Shown: positions 36,131 to 47,400 of the stretch, one piece after another
How positions within the stretch are numbered: the stretch's first letter is position 1
Layout: the number at the start of each line of letters is the position of its first letter
Assembly (NCBI RefSeq): GCF_900156725.1
Contig: NZ_FTOI01000001.1
Coordinates: forward strand, 62,001 to 126,000
Direction of reading: 5' to 3'
DNA length: 64,000 nucleotides
Origin: Kaistella chaponensis
GTDB lineage: Bacteria; Bacteroidota; Bacteroidia; Flavobacteriales; Weeksellaceae
Notes under the pieces: generated by a model
The model's database searches: none
The model's input: the letters and a program-made list of their open reading frames with translations, nothing else
What the model was told of the DNA's origin: nothing
Made by a program: the position numbers and the translations under genes

Positions 36131-36931
36131 TTGAAAAAAGAATTACTTTTTAAAAGTTTTGAAACATTGAAAGTGAAGGCGCACGTTAAAGCACGTTTAT
36201 TTGCGGTGCTCATTATTTCTTTTTTGTTCCAAATTCATTTGTATGGAGCGGCTATAAAAATTACTCATGAGGAAGGAAGCTTAGCTTTTATCAATACGAA
36301 CGGTTCAGTTGATGTTCCTTCTCATCCAAATGATCTGGAAAATATCATTGTTTCAGATACGATCCGACAAGCTGCAAATATTTCAACAGCAAACGCCGAA
36401 AAGCAGTTTCAGGAAAATTCAACCAAAATTGTTCCTTCAGACAAAGTTTCGCAGGAATCTCCAGGTAGTCTCCATGAGGAAGATAAAACCATTTTTGTTA
36501 CGGCCGGAACAACAGTTGTCGGTTTAGATGAGTTCTACAAGGTAAAAGTAGTGTCTGGAAGAAAAAAAACTCAAATTAAAAAGTTTACAAAATCTACTTT
36601 TTTAGAACAGACCAACAATACGTCATCTGAAAAAAAAGCCAAAATAAAATTAGCGCATTTAGTAAAAAGGATTCAAGAAAAAGCAAAAAATAACTTTTCG
36701 GTTTCTTCTGGCGGTGAATCTGGGATTACAGGAAGATCTGGTAAAACCAAAACGGCTGTTGTACTTCCATCTAATGTTCTACAAATACATGCGCTTGCTT
36801 CAACTTATGATCAAACCATTCTTAAGATTGAAAGCCAATTAAAAAAACAAAAGTTTTATACCTCACTTTCTTATTTGCAATTTAGCAAATACAGAAGCTC
36901 TTCACTTCGGGGACCACCATACGCTGTATAG
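36131..36931 (+). CDS. Cassette B, gene 1: paralogue of 32207 protein
   Basis: This 266-residue protein of unknown function starts at TTG. A basic N-terminal stretch precedes a hydrophobic segment (LFAVLIISFLFQIHLYGAA). The rest is Ser/Lys/Thr-rich with IFVTAGTTVVGLDEFYKVKV, then a charged helical part and the ending LRGPPYAV. Size, N-terminal layout, TTG start, Arg-x-PP tail and position before an ~800-residue exported protein match the first gene of cassette A, but sequence identity is low. The assignment as paralogues is therefore by layout. Confidence 0.7.
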   Translation: MKKELLFKSFETLKVKAHVKARLFAVLIISFLFQIHLYGAAIKITHEEGSLAFINTNGSVDVPSHPNDLENIIVSDTIRQAANISTANAEKQFQENSTKIVPSDKVSQESPGSLHEEDKTIFVTAGTTVVGLDEFYKVKVVSGRKKTQIKKFTKSTFLEQTNNTSSEKKAKIKLAHLVKRIQEKAKNNFSVSSGGESGITGRSGKTKTAVVLPSNVLQIHALASTYDQTILKIESQLKKQKFYTSLSYLQFSKYRSSSLRGPPYAV

Positions 36932-37048
36932 CTTTTTCAATTTGTATGTAATAAATCTTTTTCAGTGAGAACACCACTGCTTTATTCATTTGTGTAAAGG
37001 TTACATATTCTGTCATTTACATCCTCAAAATTTATATAAAAATAAGTA

Positions 37049-39481
37049 ATGAACTATAATTTCACTAAAAAAATTCTGACTTTATTCGCGGCTTTGTTTT
37101 TTACAACAATGCTTCTAAGTCAAGCTGCCCAAAGTGGTAGACTGTATTTTTCTTCTGCATATACCGGTAGAATTTATGATATAACAACATTAAATGGTGG
37201 TGCTGCTACAGGTGCTTTGCCTGCTTCTGTAACTGGTCTAGGAACTACTTCTAGTTTTGCAGACCAAAGTAGTCTCGCAGTTGGCTTTGAAGCTAATGCA
37301 TCAGGAGGTCCGTTTTATTTCAACGCCAATGTCACTGCTAATCAAAGTTTTTATAAAAACGGTACAGCCACTGGTGTAAGAACTGTTACAGCAGTCAGTG
37401 GTCTAGGGATTAATAATGTACCGGGTACTTTTTTTGGAATAACCTATGGTAATATTGGAGGTGCCAAATCGATACGGCAAATGTATCCAAGTCCAGCTGC
37501 TACAAATATTACTTTCGCTAATGCTGCAGATGCCACTTTTACAGGTGGAACACCGTTTGGTTTTGATGGTGCTTTTGATTATGAAAACAATATTTTTCAA
37601 ATTATTCAAAATGGAACCAATTACTATTTGTATAAGATGAATCTATCAACGCAAGTAGCGACGCAAATGTTTCAAATTAACACCACAACTAATGCGATGC
37701 CGGGAGCAGCGCAAGGTATTGCATATTTAAACGGTAAAATATATTTATCAACAATTAGCGGTACGAGTGTACAAATAAGAAGTATTGACTTTTTAACAAA
37801 AAGCGTAAGTGGTGTTCTTACTACCTATACGGGTTTATCTCCGACGGCTAACTCCGATTTAGGAAGTGTAGATTATTTTTTACCTTTTACTTTTAATTGT
37901 GGTAGCGCTAGTTTTCTGACAAGTAACCCATATATTGTAGGAACTTCTTCCACAAGAACTTTACGTATTCCTATCTCAAATGTGTACTATCCAGGAACGT
38001 ACACCATCAATGTGAACGGTACAAATATTACTAATCCGGCTTACCAAGCTACCATTACGACAGCTAGCACTTTTATAGATGTACCAGTTACCTACGATGG
38101 TGGTGGTGCAAGTGGTACTAGAACCATAATATATGATTTAAATGGAAGTACAACCACCTGTAGTTTACCGGCAGTGGTAGATGTAGATTCTGATGGTGAT
38201 GGAGTGGGAGATACAGTAGACTTAGATGATGATAATGATGGGATTTTAGATACAACAGAAGGGCAGTGTATTAATACATCTAATCCTTCAACTGATGGGT
38301 TTGATTCTCCTTCGGTAACAACTGTTAACGGGAATAATATTCAGAGTGTCAATCCATACAATGGATGGGGCACAGAGACAGGAGGAGCTAACGCATTTAA
38401 TGTCATCAGAGTAAACGGAGCAGGCTACTCTAAGGGGCCAGATGTTGCACAATCAGGTACGCAATATATTGATATAAATGCCTCTAGTACTTATGTTTAT
38501 AAAGATATTATCCTTACTACCCCAACTGTATTTTCTGCTTCTGCTTGGTTTGCAAACAGAGAATCTTCTAATGGAGGTTATGCACCATGGTCTACCAAAA
38601 TAGAAATTAGAAACGAAACAACAGGGATAACTGTTGCACAAGGAAATACTATCAACTTCACATCTAGTATTTCGGATGAAATTTGGAACAATAGCTCTAT
38701 TAATTCAGTTGCTTTGCCAGCAGGAACTTATAGAATAAGAATGTTTGTAGGAGATTTTGGACACCTAGACTCAATTTCATATTGTTTCTCTAAAGATACT
38801 GACGGAGATGGAACACCAAATTATTTAGATACGGATAGTGATGGTGATACTTGCCCCGATGCGGTAGAAGGCTCAGAAAATGTTTCGATAGAGCAGGTGT
38901 GGCCTTTGCATTTGCCAATTGCGGACGCGAACTATGCTAATAGAGGAAAAATAAAAGTTATTTATGATGGCATAACAACCAATACACAACCAAATATTGT
39001 AAGCCAATCTGCAGCTGCTTTAGGGGTGCCACAATTGGTAAACAATGCAGGAAATAATTTAAATTCTATAACGAACCCTTCAGATTTAGCTGGTTTGGCA
39101 GATAACACAGATGTGCCGGGACCAACTACAGCAGACATTGGTCAAGGAGTTGGTGCATCTACCAATGCCGCAATAAATGCTTGTATTTGCTACAACGATC
39201 CCAACACAGGCACTGTAGGTGCAGATACGAAACACGGAATCACGCTACTGAAAAGAGCAGGTGCAACTCCTCAACCTGATAACTGGCCAATGGAGAGAAA
39301 ATCTGCTTTCACTGCCTTGGAATCCAATACGAAAGGTTTTGTGATTACCAGAATGACTACCGCAGAGATCAATGCATTGACCGGCCAAAGTGGAATGATG
39401 GTTTACGATACCAATTTAAAATGTTTAAAATTATTTGACGGGGCTGCGTGGAGCTGTTTCAATACTCCAACCTGTCCTTAA
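37049..39481 (+). CDS. Cassette B, gene 2: large exported protein with calcium-binding-type Asp repeats
   Basis: This 810-residue protein has a signal segment (ILTLFAALFFTTMLLSQA). The N-terminal ~270 residues look like a beta-propeller-like or repeat-rich region (GRIYDITTLNGG, YLNGKIYLST). Thrombospondin type 3-like Asp repeats occur twice: VDSDGDGVGDTVDLDDDNDG (about residues 380-400) and KDTDGDGTPNYLDTDSDGD (about 590-610), with a galactose-binding-like beta domain between. The final ~100 residues share the cassette module with the 32916 protein (HGITLLKRAG, ALESNTKG, VITRMT, GMMVYDT, KCLKLFDG, final CP). Calcium-stiffened surface display is inferred. Confidence 0.85.
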   Translation: MNYNFTKKILTLFAALFFTTMLLSQAAQSGRLYFSSAYTGRIYDITTLNGGAATGALPASVTGLGTTSSFADQSSLAVGFEANASGGPFYFNANVTANQSFYKNGTATGVRTVTAVSGLGINNVPGTFFGITYGNIGGAKSIRQMYPSPAATNITFANAADATFTGGTPFGFDGAFDYENNIFQIIQNGTNYYLYKMNLSTQVATQMFQINTTTNAMPGAAQGIAYLNGKIYLSTISGTSVQIRSIDFLTKSVSGVLTTYTGLSPTANSDLGSVDYFLPFTFNCGSASFLTSNPYIVGTSSTRTLRIPISNVYYPGTYTINVNGTNITNPAYQATITTASTFIDVPVTYDGGGASGTRTIIYDLNGSTTTCSLPAVVDVDSDGDGVGDTVDLDDDNDGILDTTEGQCINTSNPSTDGFDSPSVTTVNGNNIQSVNPYNGWGTETGGANAFNVIRVNGAGYSKGPDVAQSGTQYIDINASSTYVYKDIILTTPTVFSASAWFANRESSNGGYAPWSTKIEIRNETTGITVAQGNTINFTSSISDEIWNNSSINSVALPAGTYRIRMFVGDFGHLDSISYCFSKDTDGDGTPNYLDTDSDGDTCPDAVEGSENVSIEQVWPLHLPIADANYANRGKIKVIYDGITTNTQPNIVSQSAAALGVPQLVNNAGNNLNSITNPSDLAGLADNTDVPGPTTADIGQGVGASTNAAINACICYNDPNTGTVGADTKHGITLLKRAGATPQPDNWPMERKSAFTALESNTKGFVITRMTTAEINALTGQSGMMVYDTNLKCLKLFDGAAWSCFNTPTCP

Positions 39482-39562
39482 TCGAAACAAAAAGCCGGTC
39501 GGTTGATCAAAAAATATTTTTCTTAACCAATCCGGATTTTTATAATTTAAATTTAAAATAAA

Positions 39563-40129
39563 ATGAAAAAAATAATATTCACCCTATTTATAGCAAGTTT
39601 TTCTTTCGCAAATGCGCAGGTCATCCTAGGTGATGCAGTAGGTACTGCAACAAACAAAACTTCAGTTCTCCTAGATTTTGCGGCAAACCAAAACAAGGGC
39701 ATTATCGTTCCTTATGTTAGAACCTTACCTACCGGAACTGCGTTGGTTGGTGGTGCCATTATTTTAGATGCCACTACCGCAACAGCCGCAAGAATGAAGT
39801 TTTATAATGAAACAGCTTGGGTAGACTTGAGTGGTCAAAATGCTGATGTAACTACAGCTTTGGCAAAGCAACCAACAGGAATAACAGAAGATGCATCTGC
39901 TAGAGCAATCATTGGTACGGTACCCGATCCAATACCAGTTTCATTTCCTGAAGGGGCGCTGGTTTTAAACAGCACCACCAAAGCAATGGTCTTACCAACC
40001 GTTGCCGATGTACAAAATATTCCAAGTCCCTCACCGGGCATGATGGTTTATGTGGCAGGTGTTTCGCCTACTTTTTATAAACGTCTGGCTGTATTTAACG
40101 GAAGCAAATGGAGCTTCTGGAAACCGTAA
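39563..40129 (+). CDS. Cassette B, gene 3: small exported protein, paralogue of 35393 protein
   Basis: This 188-residue protein has signal peptide MKKIIFTLFIASFSFANA-Q. It aligns along its whole length with the cassette A product: the starts after AQ (VI-GDA-GTA--KTSVLL), the middle (LSG-NAD) and the ending (NG-KWSFWKP). It contains an identical run TKAMVLPTVADVQNIPSPSP. That part is also identical at DNA level over 44 nt. Function unknown. A terminator follows. Confidence 0.85.
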   Translation: MKKIIFTLFIASFSFANAQVILGDAVGTATNKTSVLLDFAANQNKGIIVPYVRTLPTGTALVGGAIILDATTATAARMKFYNETAWVDLSGQNADVTTALAKQPTGITEDASARAIIGTVPDPIPVSFPEGALVLNSTTKAMVLPTVADVQNIPSPSPGMMVYVAGVSPTFYKRLAVFNGSKWSFWKP

Positions 40130-40170
40130 GCGACGGGGTTTAAATAAATTTTAACAAAATTTTATAATAG

Positions 40171-40196
40171 ACCATCTCTTCGGAGATGGTTTTTTA
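40171..40196 (+). terminator. Terminator of cassette B
   Basis: An 8-bp stem ACCATCTC/GAGATGGT with tetraloop TTCG and six T residues. Confidence 0.9.
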
Positions 40197-40220
40197 CTTG
40201 TCAAAGCGAATTAATTTACC

Positions 40221-40228
40221 TAAATTTG
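40221..40228 (+). promoter_or_regulatory. rpoB promoter -7 box
   Basis: TAAATTTG followed by GCAC; CTTG at 40197-40200 gives a -33-like element at 20 nt. It lies 305 nt before the rpoB ATG. Confidence 0.65.
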
Positions 40229-40238
40229 CACTCCTTTT

Positions 40239-40445
40239 GGCGCTAACCATTGTACATAAATCACTAAAATATTGTAAATCAGCTCTTTCAGTTTCTGAAA
40301 GCAGCTTTTCTCTATTTACAGATTTCACTATTGTTTAGCGTTGAAAGATCAAAAAGTATTTTGCACTACTCCGTGAAAAGATATACCGGCGTTGCAGTTA
40401 GAATAAGCCCATTTTTGATAAGAGCCAAGTCTATTTGTTAGCGCC
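40239..40445 (+). promoter_or_regulatory. Structured rpoB leader RNA
   Basis: GGCGCTAAC (40239-40247) is perfectly complementary to GTTAGCGCC (40437-40445). Inside, TGTAAAT (40273-40279) pairs with ATTTACA (40314-40320) and encloses CTTTCAG/CTGAAAG with a flanking AGCT/AGCT pair. TTAGCG at 40335-40340 is a competing partner for the first strand. CTATTTACAGATTT (40312-40325) is identical to 14 nt of the rplK leader. It has no ORF of note. The role, perhaps attenuation or autoregulation, is inference. Confidence 0.5.
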
Positions 40446-40533
40446 TATCTTCTTGTTTCTCTTACTCTTAAAAGGTTTTTTCTGATATTTTTTAAACAAA
40501 ATATTTTTTAACCCTTCATTCTTAAAAATTTTT

Positions 40534-43500
40534 ATGAGTAAATCTAAAGCAGTCGCTAAAACTCAGGGAAACGAAAGAATCAATTTCTCCGCAGCAAAAG
40601 GAAAAATTGAAACGCCTGACTTTTTGGACATTCAGATCCAATCTTTCAAAGGTTTTTTCCAGTTGGATACCCTTCCGGAGCAGAGATTAAACGAATCCCT
40701 GTACAAAACCTTTGAAGAAAATTTCCCAATTACAGATTCTAGAAACAATTTCGTTTTAGAATTTCTAGATTATCTGGTTGATTCACCACGTTACTCGATC
40801 GACGAGTGTGTGGAAAGAGGTCTTACGTATTCCGTGCCTTTAAAAGCGAGACTTAAATTGTATTGTACCGATCCGGAACACGAAGATTTCCAAACCGTGG
40901 TGCAAGACGTTTATTTAGGTCCTGTTCCTTACATGACGCCTTCTGGATCATTTATCATTAATGGTGCTGAACGTGTAATCGTAACCCAATTGCACAGATC
41001 TCCGGGAGTGTTTTTTGGTCAAACCTATCACGCGAACGGTACGAAATTGTATTATTCCAGAATTATCCCTTTCAAAGGATCTTGGATGGAATTTACAACC
41101 GATATCAACAACGTAATGTATGCTTACATCGACCGTAAGAAAAAATTACCGTTAACGACTTTATTAAGAGCAATCGGATATGAATCCGATAAAGATATCC
41201 TTCAAATCTTTGATCTTGCGGAAGAAGTGAAAGTTTCGAAAGCAGCCCTGAAAAAAGTAGAAGGTCGTACTTTAGCAGCGAGAGTTTTGAACACATGGTT
41301 CGAAGATTTCGTTGACGAAGATACGGGTGAAGTAGTTTCTATCGAAAGAAATGAGATCATCTTAGATAGAGAAACCATTCTTGAAAAAGAACATTTAGAT
41401 CTTATTCTTGATGCAGGTGTGAAATCAATTTTGATTCACAAAGAAAACAGCCACGAATTCTCTATCATTCAGAACACGTTACAAAAAGATCCAACCAACT
41501 CCGAAAAAGAAGCGGTTGAATATATTTACCGTCAGTTGCGTAACGCAGATCCACCCGATGAAGAAACAGCAAGAGGAATTATCGAAAAATTATTCTTCTC
41601 GGAGCAACGCTATTCATTAGGAGAAGTTGGTCGTTACCGATTGAACAAAAAATTAGGATTAAATATTCCTGCGAAAACAGAAGTTTTAACCAAAGAAGAC
41701 ATCATCTCAATCGTAAGACATTTGATCGAATTGGTCAATGCCAAAGCGGAAGTAGATGATATTGATCACTTGTCAAATAGACGTATTAAAACTGTTGGTG
41801 AGCAATTATCAGGTCAGTTTGGGGTAGGTCTTTCTAGAATTGCAAGAACGATTAGAGAGCGAATGAACGTTAGAGATAACGAAATCTTTACTCCGATTGA
41901 TTTGGTAAACGCAAAAACTTTAACTTCAGTAATTAATTCATTCTTCGGTACGAATCAATTATCTCAGTTCATGGATCAAACCAATCCATTATCAGAAATC
42001 ACGCACAAGCGTAGACTTTCTGCACTAGGACCTGGTGGACTTTCAAGAGAAAGAGCAGGTTTTGAGGTACGTGACGTTCACCATACACACTACGGAAGAA
42101 TCTGTCCGATTGAAACTCCAGAGGGACCAAACATTGGTTTGATTTCTTCTCTAGGAATTTATGCGAAAATCAACAGTTTAGGATTTATCGAAACCCCTTA
42201 CAGAAAAGTAAACAACGGTAAAGTAGATCTTAAAACTCAGGCTGTTTTCCTTAATGCTGAAGATGAAGAAGATAAAGTAATTGCACAGGCCAACGTTGAA
42301 ATGCTTGATGATGGTACCATTTCTACCGACAGAGTAATTGCCCGTCTTGACGGTGATTATCCAGTAGTAGAACCACAACAAGTAGATTTAATTGATGTTG
42401 CACCAAATCAGATTTCTGGTATTTCTGCTTCATTAATTCCATTCTTGGAGCATGATGATGCGAATAGAGCATTGATGGGATCGAATATGATGCGTCAAGC
42501 TGTTCCATTATTGAAACCAGAAGCTCCGATTGTAGGAACAGGTCTTGAAAAACAAGTAGCTACTGACTCGAGAATTTTGATCAATGCTGAAGGAAACGGT
42601 ACTGTAGAATATGTAGATGCTGTTAAAATTACCATTAAATATGAAAGATCAGAAGACAATGATTTAGTATCATTTGATTCTGCAACAAAATCATACAAAC
42701 TGACCAAATTCCGTAAGACCAACCAAGGAACAACCATTACTTTGAGACCAAACGTAAGAGTTGGAGATAAAGTAGTAAAAGGACAAGTTCTTTGCGACGG
42801 TTATGCAACTGAAAACGGAGAATTGGCATTAGGACGTAACTTAGTTGTTGCCTTCATGCCTTGGAAAGGATACAACTTCGAGGATGCGATCGTTATCAAC
42901 GAAAAAGTAGTTCGCGAAGATTGGTTTACTTCTATCCACGTTGATGAATATTCTCTGGAAGTTCGAGATACCAAATTGGGTATGGAAGAATTAACCGCAG
43001 ATATTCCAAACGTTTCAGAAGAAGCTACCAAAGATTTAGATGAAAACGGAATGATCAGAATTGGAGCCGACGTAAAACCTGGCGACATTATGATTGGTAA
43101 GATTACTCCAAAAGGAGAATCAGATCCAACTCCGGAAGAAAAATTATTGAGAGCGATTTTTGGTGATAAAGCAGGAGACGTAAAAGATGCTTCATTGAAA
43201 GCAGATTCATCGTTGAGAGGTGTTGTCATCAACAAAAAGTTGTTCTCTAGAAACATCAAAGACAAGAAGAAAAGATCTGAAGAGAAATTGAAACTTGAAG
43301 AAATCGAAAATAACTACAAAGCAAAATTCGACGAATTAAGAAATCTACTTCTTGAAAAATTAGGAACACTTGTTAACGGTAAAACGTCTCAAGGAGTAAA
43401 TAATGATCTTGATGAAGAAATCATCGGAAAAGGGGTGAAATTTACTACAAAATTACTTCAATCTGTTGAAGATTATGTAAACGTAAGTGGAGCAGACTGG

Positions 43501-44361
43501 ACCGTAGATGCAGATCGTAACGAGTTGATTAAGCAATTGATCCATAATTTCAAAATTAAGTCTAATGACTTAAACGGTGTTAAAAACCGCGAGAAATTTG
43601 CAATCTCTATCGGTGATGAACTTCCTGCAGGAATCATCAAACTTGCGAAAGTATATGTTGCGAAAAAACGTAAACTGAACGTTGGTGATAAAATGGCAGG
43701 TCGTCACGGTAACAAAGGGATCGTATCCAGAATCGTACGTGAAGAAGACATGCCGTTCCTAGAAGACGGAACTCCAGTTGATATCGTATTGAATCCATTG
43801 GGTGTACCTTCTCGTATGAACATCGGGCAGATTTATGAAACCGTACTCGGATGGGCTGGTAAAAAATTAGGTTTAAAATTCGCAACACCGATTTTCGATG
43901 GTGCTAATATTGAACAAATTACAGAATATACCAATCAAGCTGGTCTTCCAGAATTTGGTTCAACTTATCTATTTGATGGTGGTACCGGAGAAAGATTCTC
44001 GCAACCTGCAACCGTAGGAATCATTTACATGTTGAAATTAGGACACATGGTTGATGATAAAATGCACGCTCGTTCAATCGGACCTTATTCCTTAATTACG
44101 CAGCAACCTTTGGGTGGTAAAGCGCAGTTTGGTGGACAAAGATTCGGTGAGATGGAGGTTTGGGCACTCGAAGCTTTCGGTGCATCAAACATTCTAAGAG
44201 AAATCTTAACCGTGAAATCCGATGACGTGATTGGTAGAGCTAAAACGTATGAAGCAATTGCAAAAGGTGAAGCAATGCCTGAACCAGGTATTCCAGAATC
44301 CTTCAATGTATTGCTGCATGAGTTACAAGGTCTTGGTCTTGATGTAAGACTGGAAGAATAA
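40534..44361 (+). CDS. rpoB: RNA polymerase beta subunit
   Basis: This is the 1,275-residue catalytic beta subunit of RNA polymerase. Expected blocks include the rifampicin region ([40 protein letters not shown]), [17 protein letters not shown], the [15 protein letters not shown] segment and the C-terminal [19 protein letters not shown]. Residues equal to E. coli D516, H526 and S531 are all wild type, so no common rifampicin-resistance change is present. It is transcribed from its own promoter with a 305-nt leader, and rpoC follows after 81 nt. Confidence 0.98.
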   Translation: MSKSKAVAKTQGNERINFSAAKGKIETPDFLDIQIQSFKGFFQLDTLPEQRLNESLYKTFEENFPITDSRNNFVLEFLDYLVDSPRYSIDECVERGLTYSVPLKARLKLYCTDPEHEDFQTVVQDVYLGPVPYMTPSGSFIINGAERVIVTQLHRSPGVFFGQTYHANGTKLYYSRIIPFKGSWMEFTTDINNVMYAYIDRKKKLPLTTLLRAIGYESDKDILQIFDLAEEVKVSKAALKKVEGRTLAARVLNTWFEDFVDEDTGEVVSIERNEIILDRETILEKEHLDLILDAGVKSILIHKENSHEFSIIQNTLQKDPTNSEKEAVEYIYRQLRNADPPDEETARGIIEKLFFSEQRYSLGEVGRYRLNKKLGLNIPAKTEVLTKEDIISIVRHLIELVNAKAEVDDIDHLSNRRIKTVGEQLSGQFGVGLSRIARTIRERMNVRDNEIFTPIDLVNAKTLTSVINSFFGTNQLSQFMDQTNPLSEITHKRRLSALGPGGLSRERAGFEVRDVHHTHYGRICPIETPEGPNIGLISSLGIYAKINSLGFIETPYRKVNNGKVDLKTQAVFLNAEDEEDKVIAQANVEMLDDGTISTDRVIARLDGDYPVVEPQQVDLIDVAPNQISGISASLIPFLEHDDANRALMGSNMMRQAVPLLKPEAPIVGTGLEKQVATDSRILINAEGNGTVEYVDAVKITIKYERSEDNDLVSFDSATKSYKLTKFRKTNQGTTITLRPNVRVGDKVVKGQVLCDGYATENGELALGRNLVVAFMPWKGYNFEDAIVINEKVVREDWFTSIHVDEYSLEVRDTKLGMEELTADIPNVSEEATKDLDENGMIRIGADVKPGDIMIGKITPKGESDPTPEEKLLRAIFGDKAGDVKDASLKADSSLRGVVINKKLFSRNIKDKKKRSEEKLKLEEIENNYKAKFDELRNLLLEKLGTLVNGKTSQGVNNDLDEEIIGKGVKFTTKLLQSVEDYVNVSGADWTVDADRNELIKQLIHNFKIKSNDLNGVKNREKFAISIGDELPAGIIKLAKVYVAKKRKLNVGDKMAGRHGNKGIVSRIVREEDMPFLEDGTPVDIVLNPLGVPSRMNIGQIYETVLGWAGKKLGLKFATPIFDGANIEQITEYTNQAGLPEFGSTYLFDGGTGERFSQPATVGIIYMLKLGHMVDDKMHARSIGPYSLITQQPLGGKAQFGGQRFGEMEVWALEAFGASNILREILTVKSDDVIGRAKTYEAIAKGEAMPEPGIPESFNVLLHELQGLGLDVRLEE

Positions 44362-44409
44362 TTTTAAATTTTAAATTATAAATTTTGAATGCCTGCGTTC
44401 AGAAAAATT

Positions 44410-44437
44410 AAAATCTAAAATCTATAATCTAAAATCT
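44410..44437. repeat. Heptamer repeat between rpoB and rpoC
   Basis: Four heptamers AAAATCT, AAAATCT, ATAATCT, AAAATCT in the 81-nt gap, 5 nt before the rpoC ATG. It belongs to the 7-8 bp degenerate repeat family seen elsewhere in the window. Confidence 0.75.
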
Positions 44438-44442
44438 AACAA

Positions 44443-47400
44443 ATGTCAAATAAAAATAAAACAAGTAATTTTACTAAAATTACGATCGGTCTTGCTTCTC
44501 CGGAAAATATCCTACAGGATTCCCGTGGTGAAGTTCTAAAGCCCGAAACAATTAATTACCGTACGCACAAGCCGGAAAGAGATGGTCTTTTCTGCGAAAA
44601 AATCTTCGGTCCTGTGAAGGATTACGAATGTGCTTGTGGAAAATACAAAAGAATCCGATACAAAGGAATCGTTTGTGACCGTTGTGGAGTAGAAGTTACC
44701 GAGAAAAAAGTGCGTAGAGAAAGAATCGGACACATTGGTTTGGTTGTTCCTGTTGCTCACATTTGGTACTTCCGTTCTTTACCTAACAAAATTGGTTACA
44801 TGTTAGGATTGCCTTCCAAGAAACTCGACATGATCATCTATTATGAAAGATATGTCGTGATTCAGCAAGGAATGGCGAAAAGAGCCGACGGTGCCGATTT
44901 CGATGATAAAGAATTTTTAACAGAAGAAGAATATCTGGATATCCTAGATACGCTTCCTGCCGAAAATCAATATCTTGATGATTCTGATCCAAACAAATTC
45001 ATCGCCAAAATGGGTGCTGAAGCGGTGGAGCAATTATTAAGCAGAATCGATCTAGATTCATTATCATTCGATTTGCGTCACAAAGCTCACAACGAATCTT
45101 CAAAACAAAGAAGAACTGAAGCATTAAAAAGACTCAACGTAGTAGAAGCAATCAGAGGTGCTAATACAAGAATGGTGAACCGTCCGGAATGGATGATTAT
45201 GCGGGTTCTTCCTGTAATTCCACCAGAATTGAGACCATTGGTTCCATTGGATGGAGGTCGTTTTGCAACTTCAGATTTAAATGATCTTTACCGTCGTGTA
45301 ATCATCAGAAACAACCGTTTGAAAAGACTTTTGGAAATTAAAGCTCCTGAAGTAATCTTGAGAAACGAAAAAAGAATGTTGCAGGAATCTGTAGATTCAT
45401 TATTCGATAATACCAGAAAATCTTCTGCCGTAAAATCTGAATCAAACAGACCATTGAAATCACTTTCAGATTCATTGAAAGGTAAACAAGGTCGTTTCCG
45501 TCAGAATTTACTTGGAAAACGTGTGGATTATTCAGCACGTTCCGTAATTGTTGTAGGACCAAACTTGAAATTGCACGAATGTGGAATTCCAAAAGATATG
45601 GCGGCAGAACTCTACAAACCGTTTATCATTAGAAAACTAATCGAAAGAGGGATTGTAAAAACTGTAAAATCTGCAAAAAGAATCATCGACAGAAAAGAAC
45701 CTGTTGTTTATGATATCTTAGAAGGGATTATGAAAGGTCACCCTGTACTTTTGAACAGAGCACCTACTTTGCACAGACTAGGAATCCAGGCATTCCAGCC
45801 AAAAATGATCGAAGGAAAAGCAATTCAACTTCACCCATTGGTAACTACTGCATTTAATGCGGATTTCGATGGGGATCAAATGGCGGTGCATTTACCTTTA
45901 GGACCAGAAGCAATTTTAGAAGCACAGCTTCTCATGTTGGGTTCTCAGAATATCTTGAACCCTGCAAATGGTTCGCCGATTACTGTACCTTCTCAGGATA
46001 TGGTTTTGGGTCTTTATTTTATGACCAAACAATTAGATTCTACAGAAGAGAAAAAAGTATTAGGGGAAGGCTTAACTTTCTATTCTCCAGAAGAAGTAGA
46101 AATTGCTTATGCTGAAGGACAAGTTTCTTTGAATGCTAAAGTAAGATGTAGATTGCCTATCAAAGGTGAAGATGGTCAAATCGAAACGAAACTTTCTGAA
46201 ACTACAGTAGGTAGAATTTTATTCAACCAAATTGTACCGAAAGAATCTGGTTACATTAATGAGCTTTTAACCAAAAAATCATTAAGAAATGTAATTGGAC
46301 GCGTTTTAGCTGATACCGATTTCCCAACAACTGTACGCTTCTTGGATGATATGAAAGATCTTGGATATGCAAACGCATTCAAAGGTGGACTTTCATTTAG
46401 TTTAGGAGATATCGCAATTCCTGCTGAGAAAAAAGGAATGATTGCAGCGGCAGTAGAAAATGTAGACGAAATTAAGGCCAACTATAACATGGGTCTTATT
46501 ACAGATACTGAAAGATATAACCAGGTAATCGACGTTTGGACCAATACCAACGCCGGATTAACCGAGATGATTATGAGCAGAATGAAAACCGATCAAGGTG
46601 GGTTCAATTCCGTTTATATGATGCTTGATTCCGGAGCAAGGGGTTCCAAAGAGCAGATTCGTCAGCTTTCAGGAATGCGTGGATTGATGGCAAAACCTCA
46701 AAAAGCGGGTTCTACAGGAGCAGAGATTATTGAAAATCCAATTGTGGCGAACTTTAAAGAAGGTTTATCAATTTTGGAATACTTTATCTCTACTCACGGT
46801 GCACGTAAAGGTCTTGCGGATACCGCTCTAAAAACTGCCGATGCTGGTTACTTGACCCGTAGATTGGTAGATGTTGCACAAGACGTGATCATTACTGAAA
46901 ACGATTGTGGAACTTTAAGAGGTACAGAAATTACGCCATTGAAGAAAAATGACGAGATCGTTGAAAAAATCTCTGAGCGTATTTTAGGTAGAGTTTCTCT
47001 TCACAATATTTATGATCCTGAAACGGATGAGATTATTGTTGAAGCAGACCAGTTGATCAACGAAAGTTTGGCTAAATTAGTTGAAGCTGCCGGAATCGAT
47101 ATGGTTGAAGCTCGTTCACCACTTGTTTGTGAAGCGAAAAAAGGAATCTGTGCGAAATGTTACGGTCGTAACTTGGCAACAGGGAAACCAATTCACATGG
47201 GTGAAGCAGTAGGAGTTATTGCAGCACAATCCATCGGTGAACCAGGAACTCAGTTAACATTGAGAACTTTCCACCAAGGGGGAACTGCAGGAAATATTAC
47301 CGAAAATCCATCCATTGTTGCAAGACGCGACGGTATCGTGGAAATGGATGAGGTAAGAACTGTAACCTCTGAAAATGATGAAGGTAAAAAAGCAGAAATC

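Noticed and set aside
42801-43265. Minus-strand 154-codon frame inside rpoB
   Set aside because: It is antisense to conserved rpoB codons and has no independent support.
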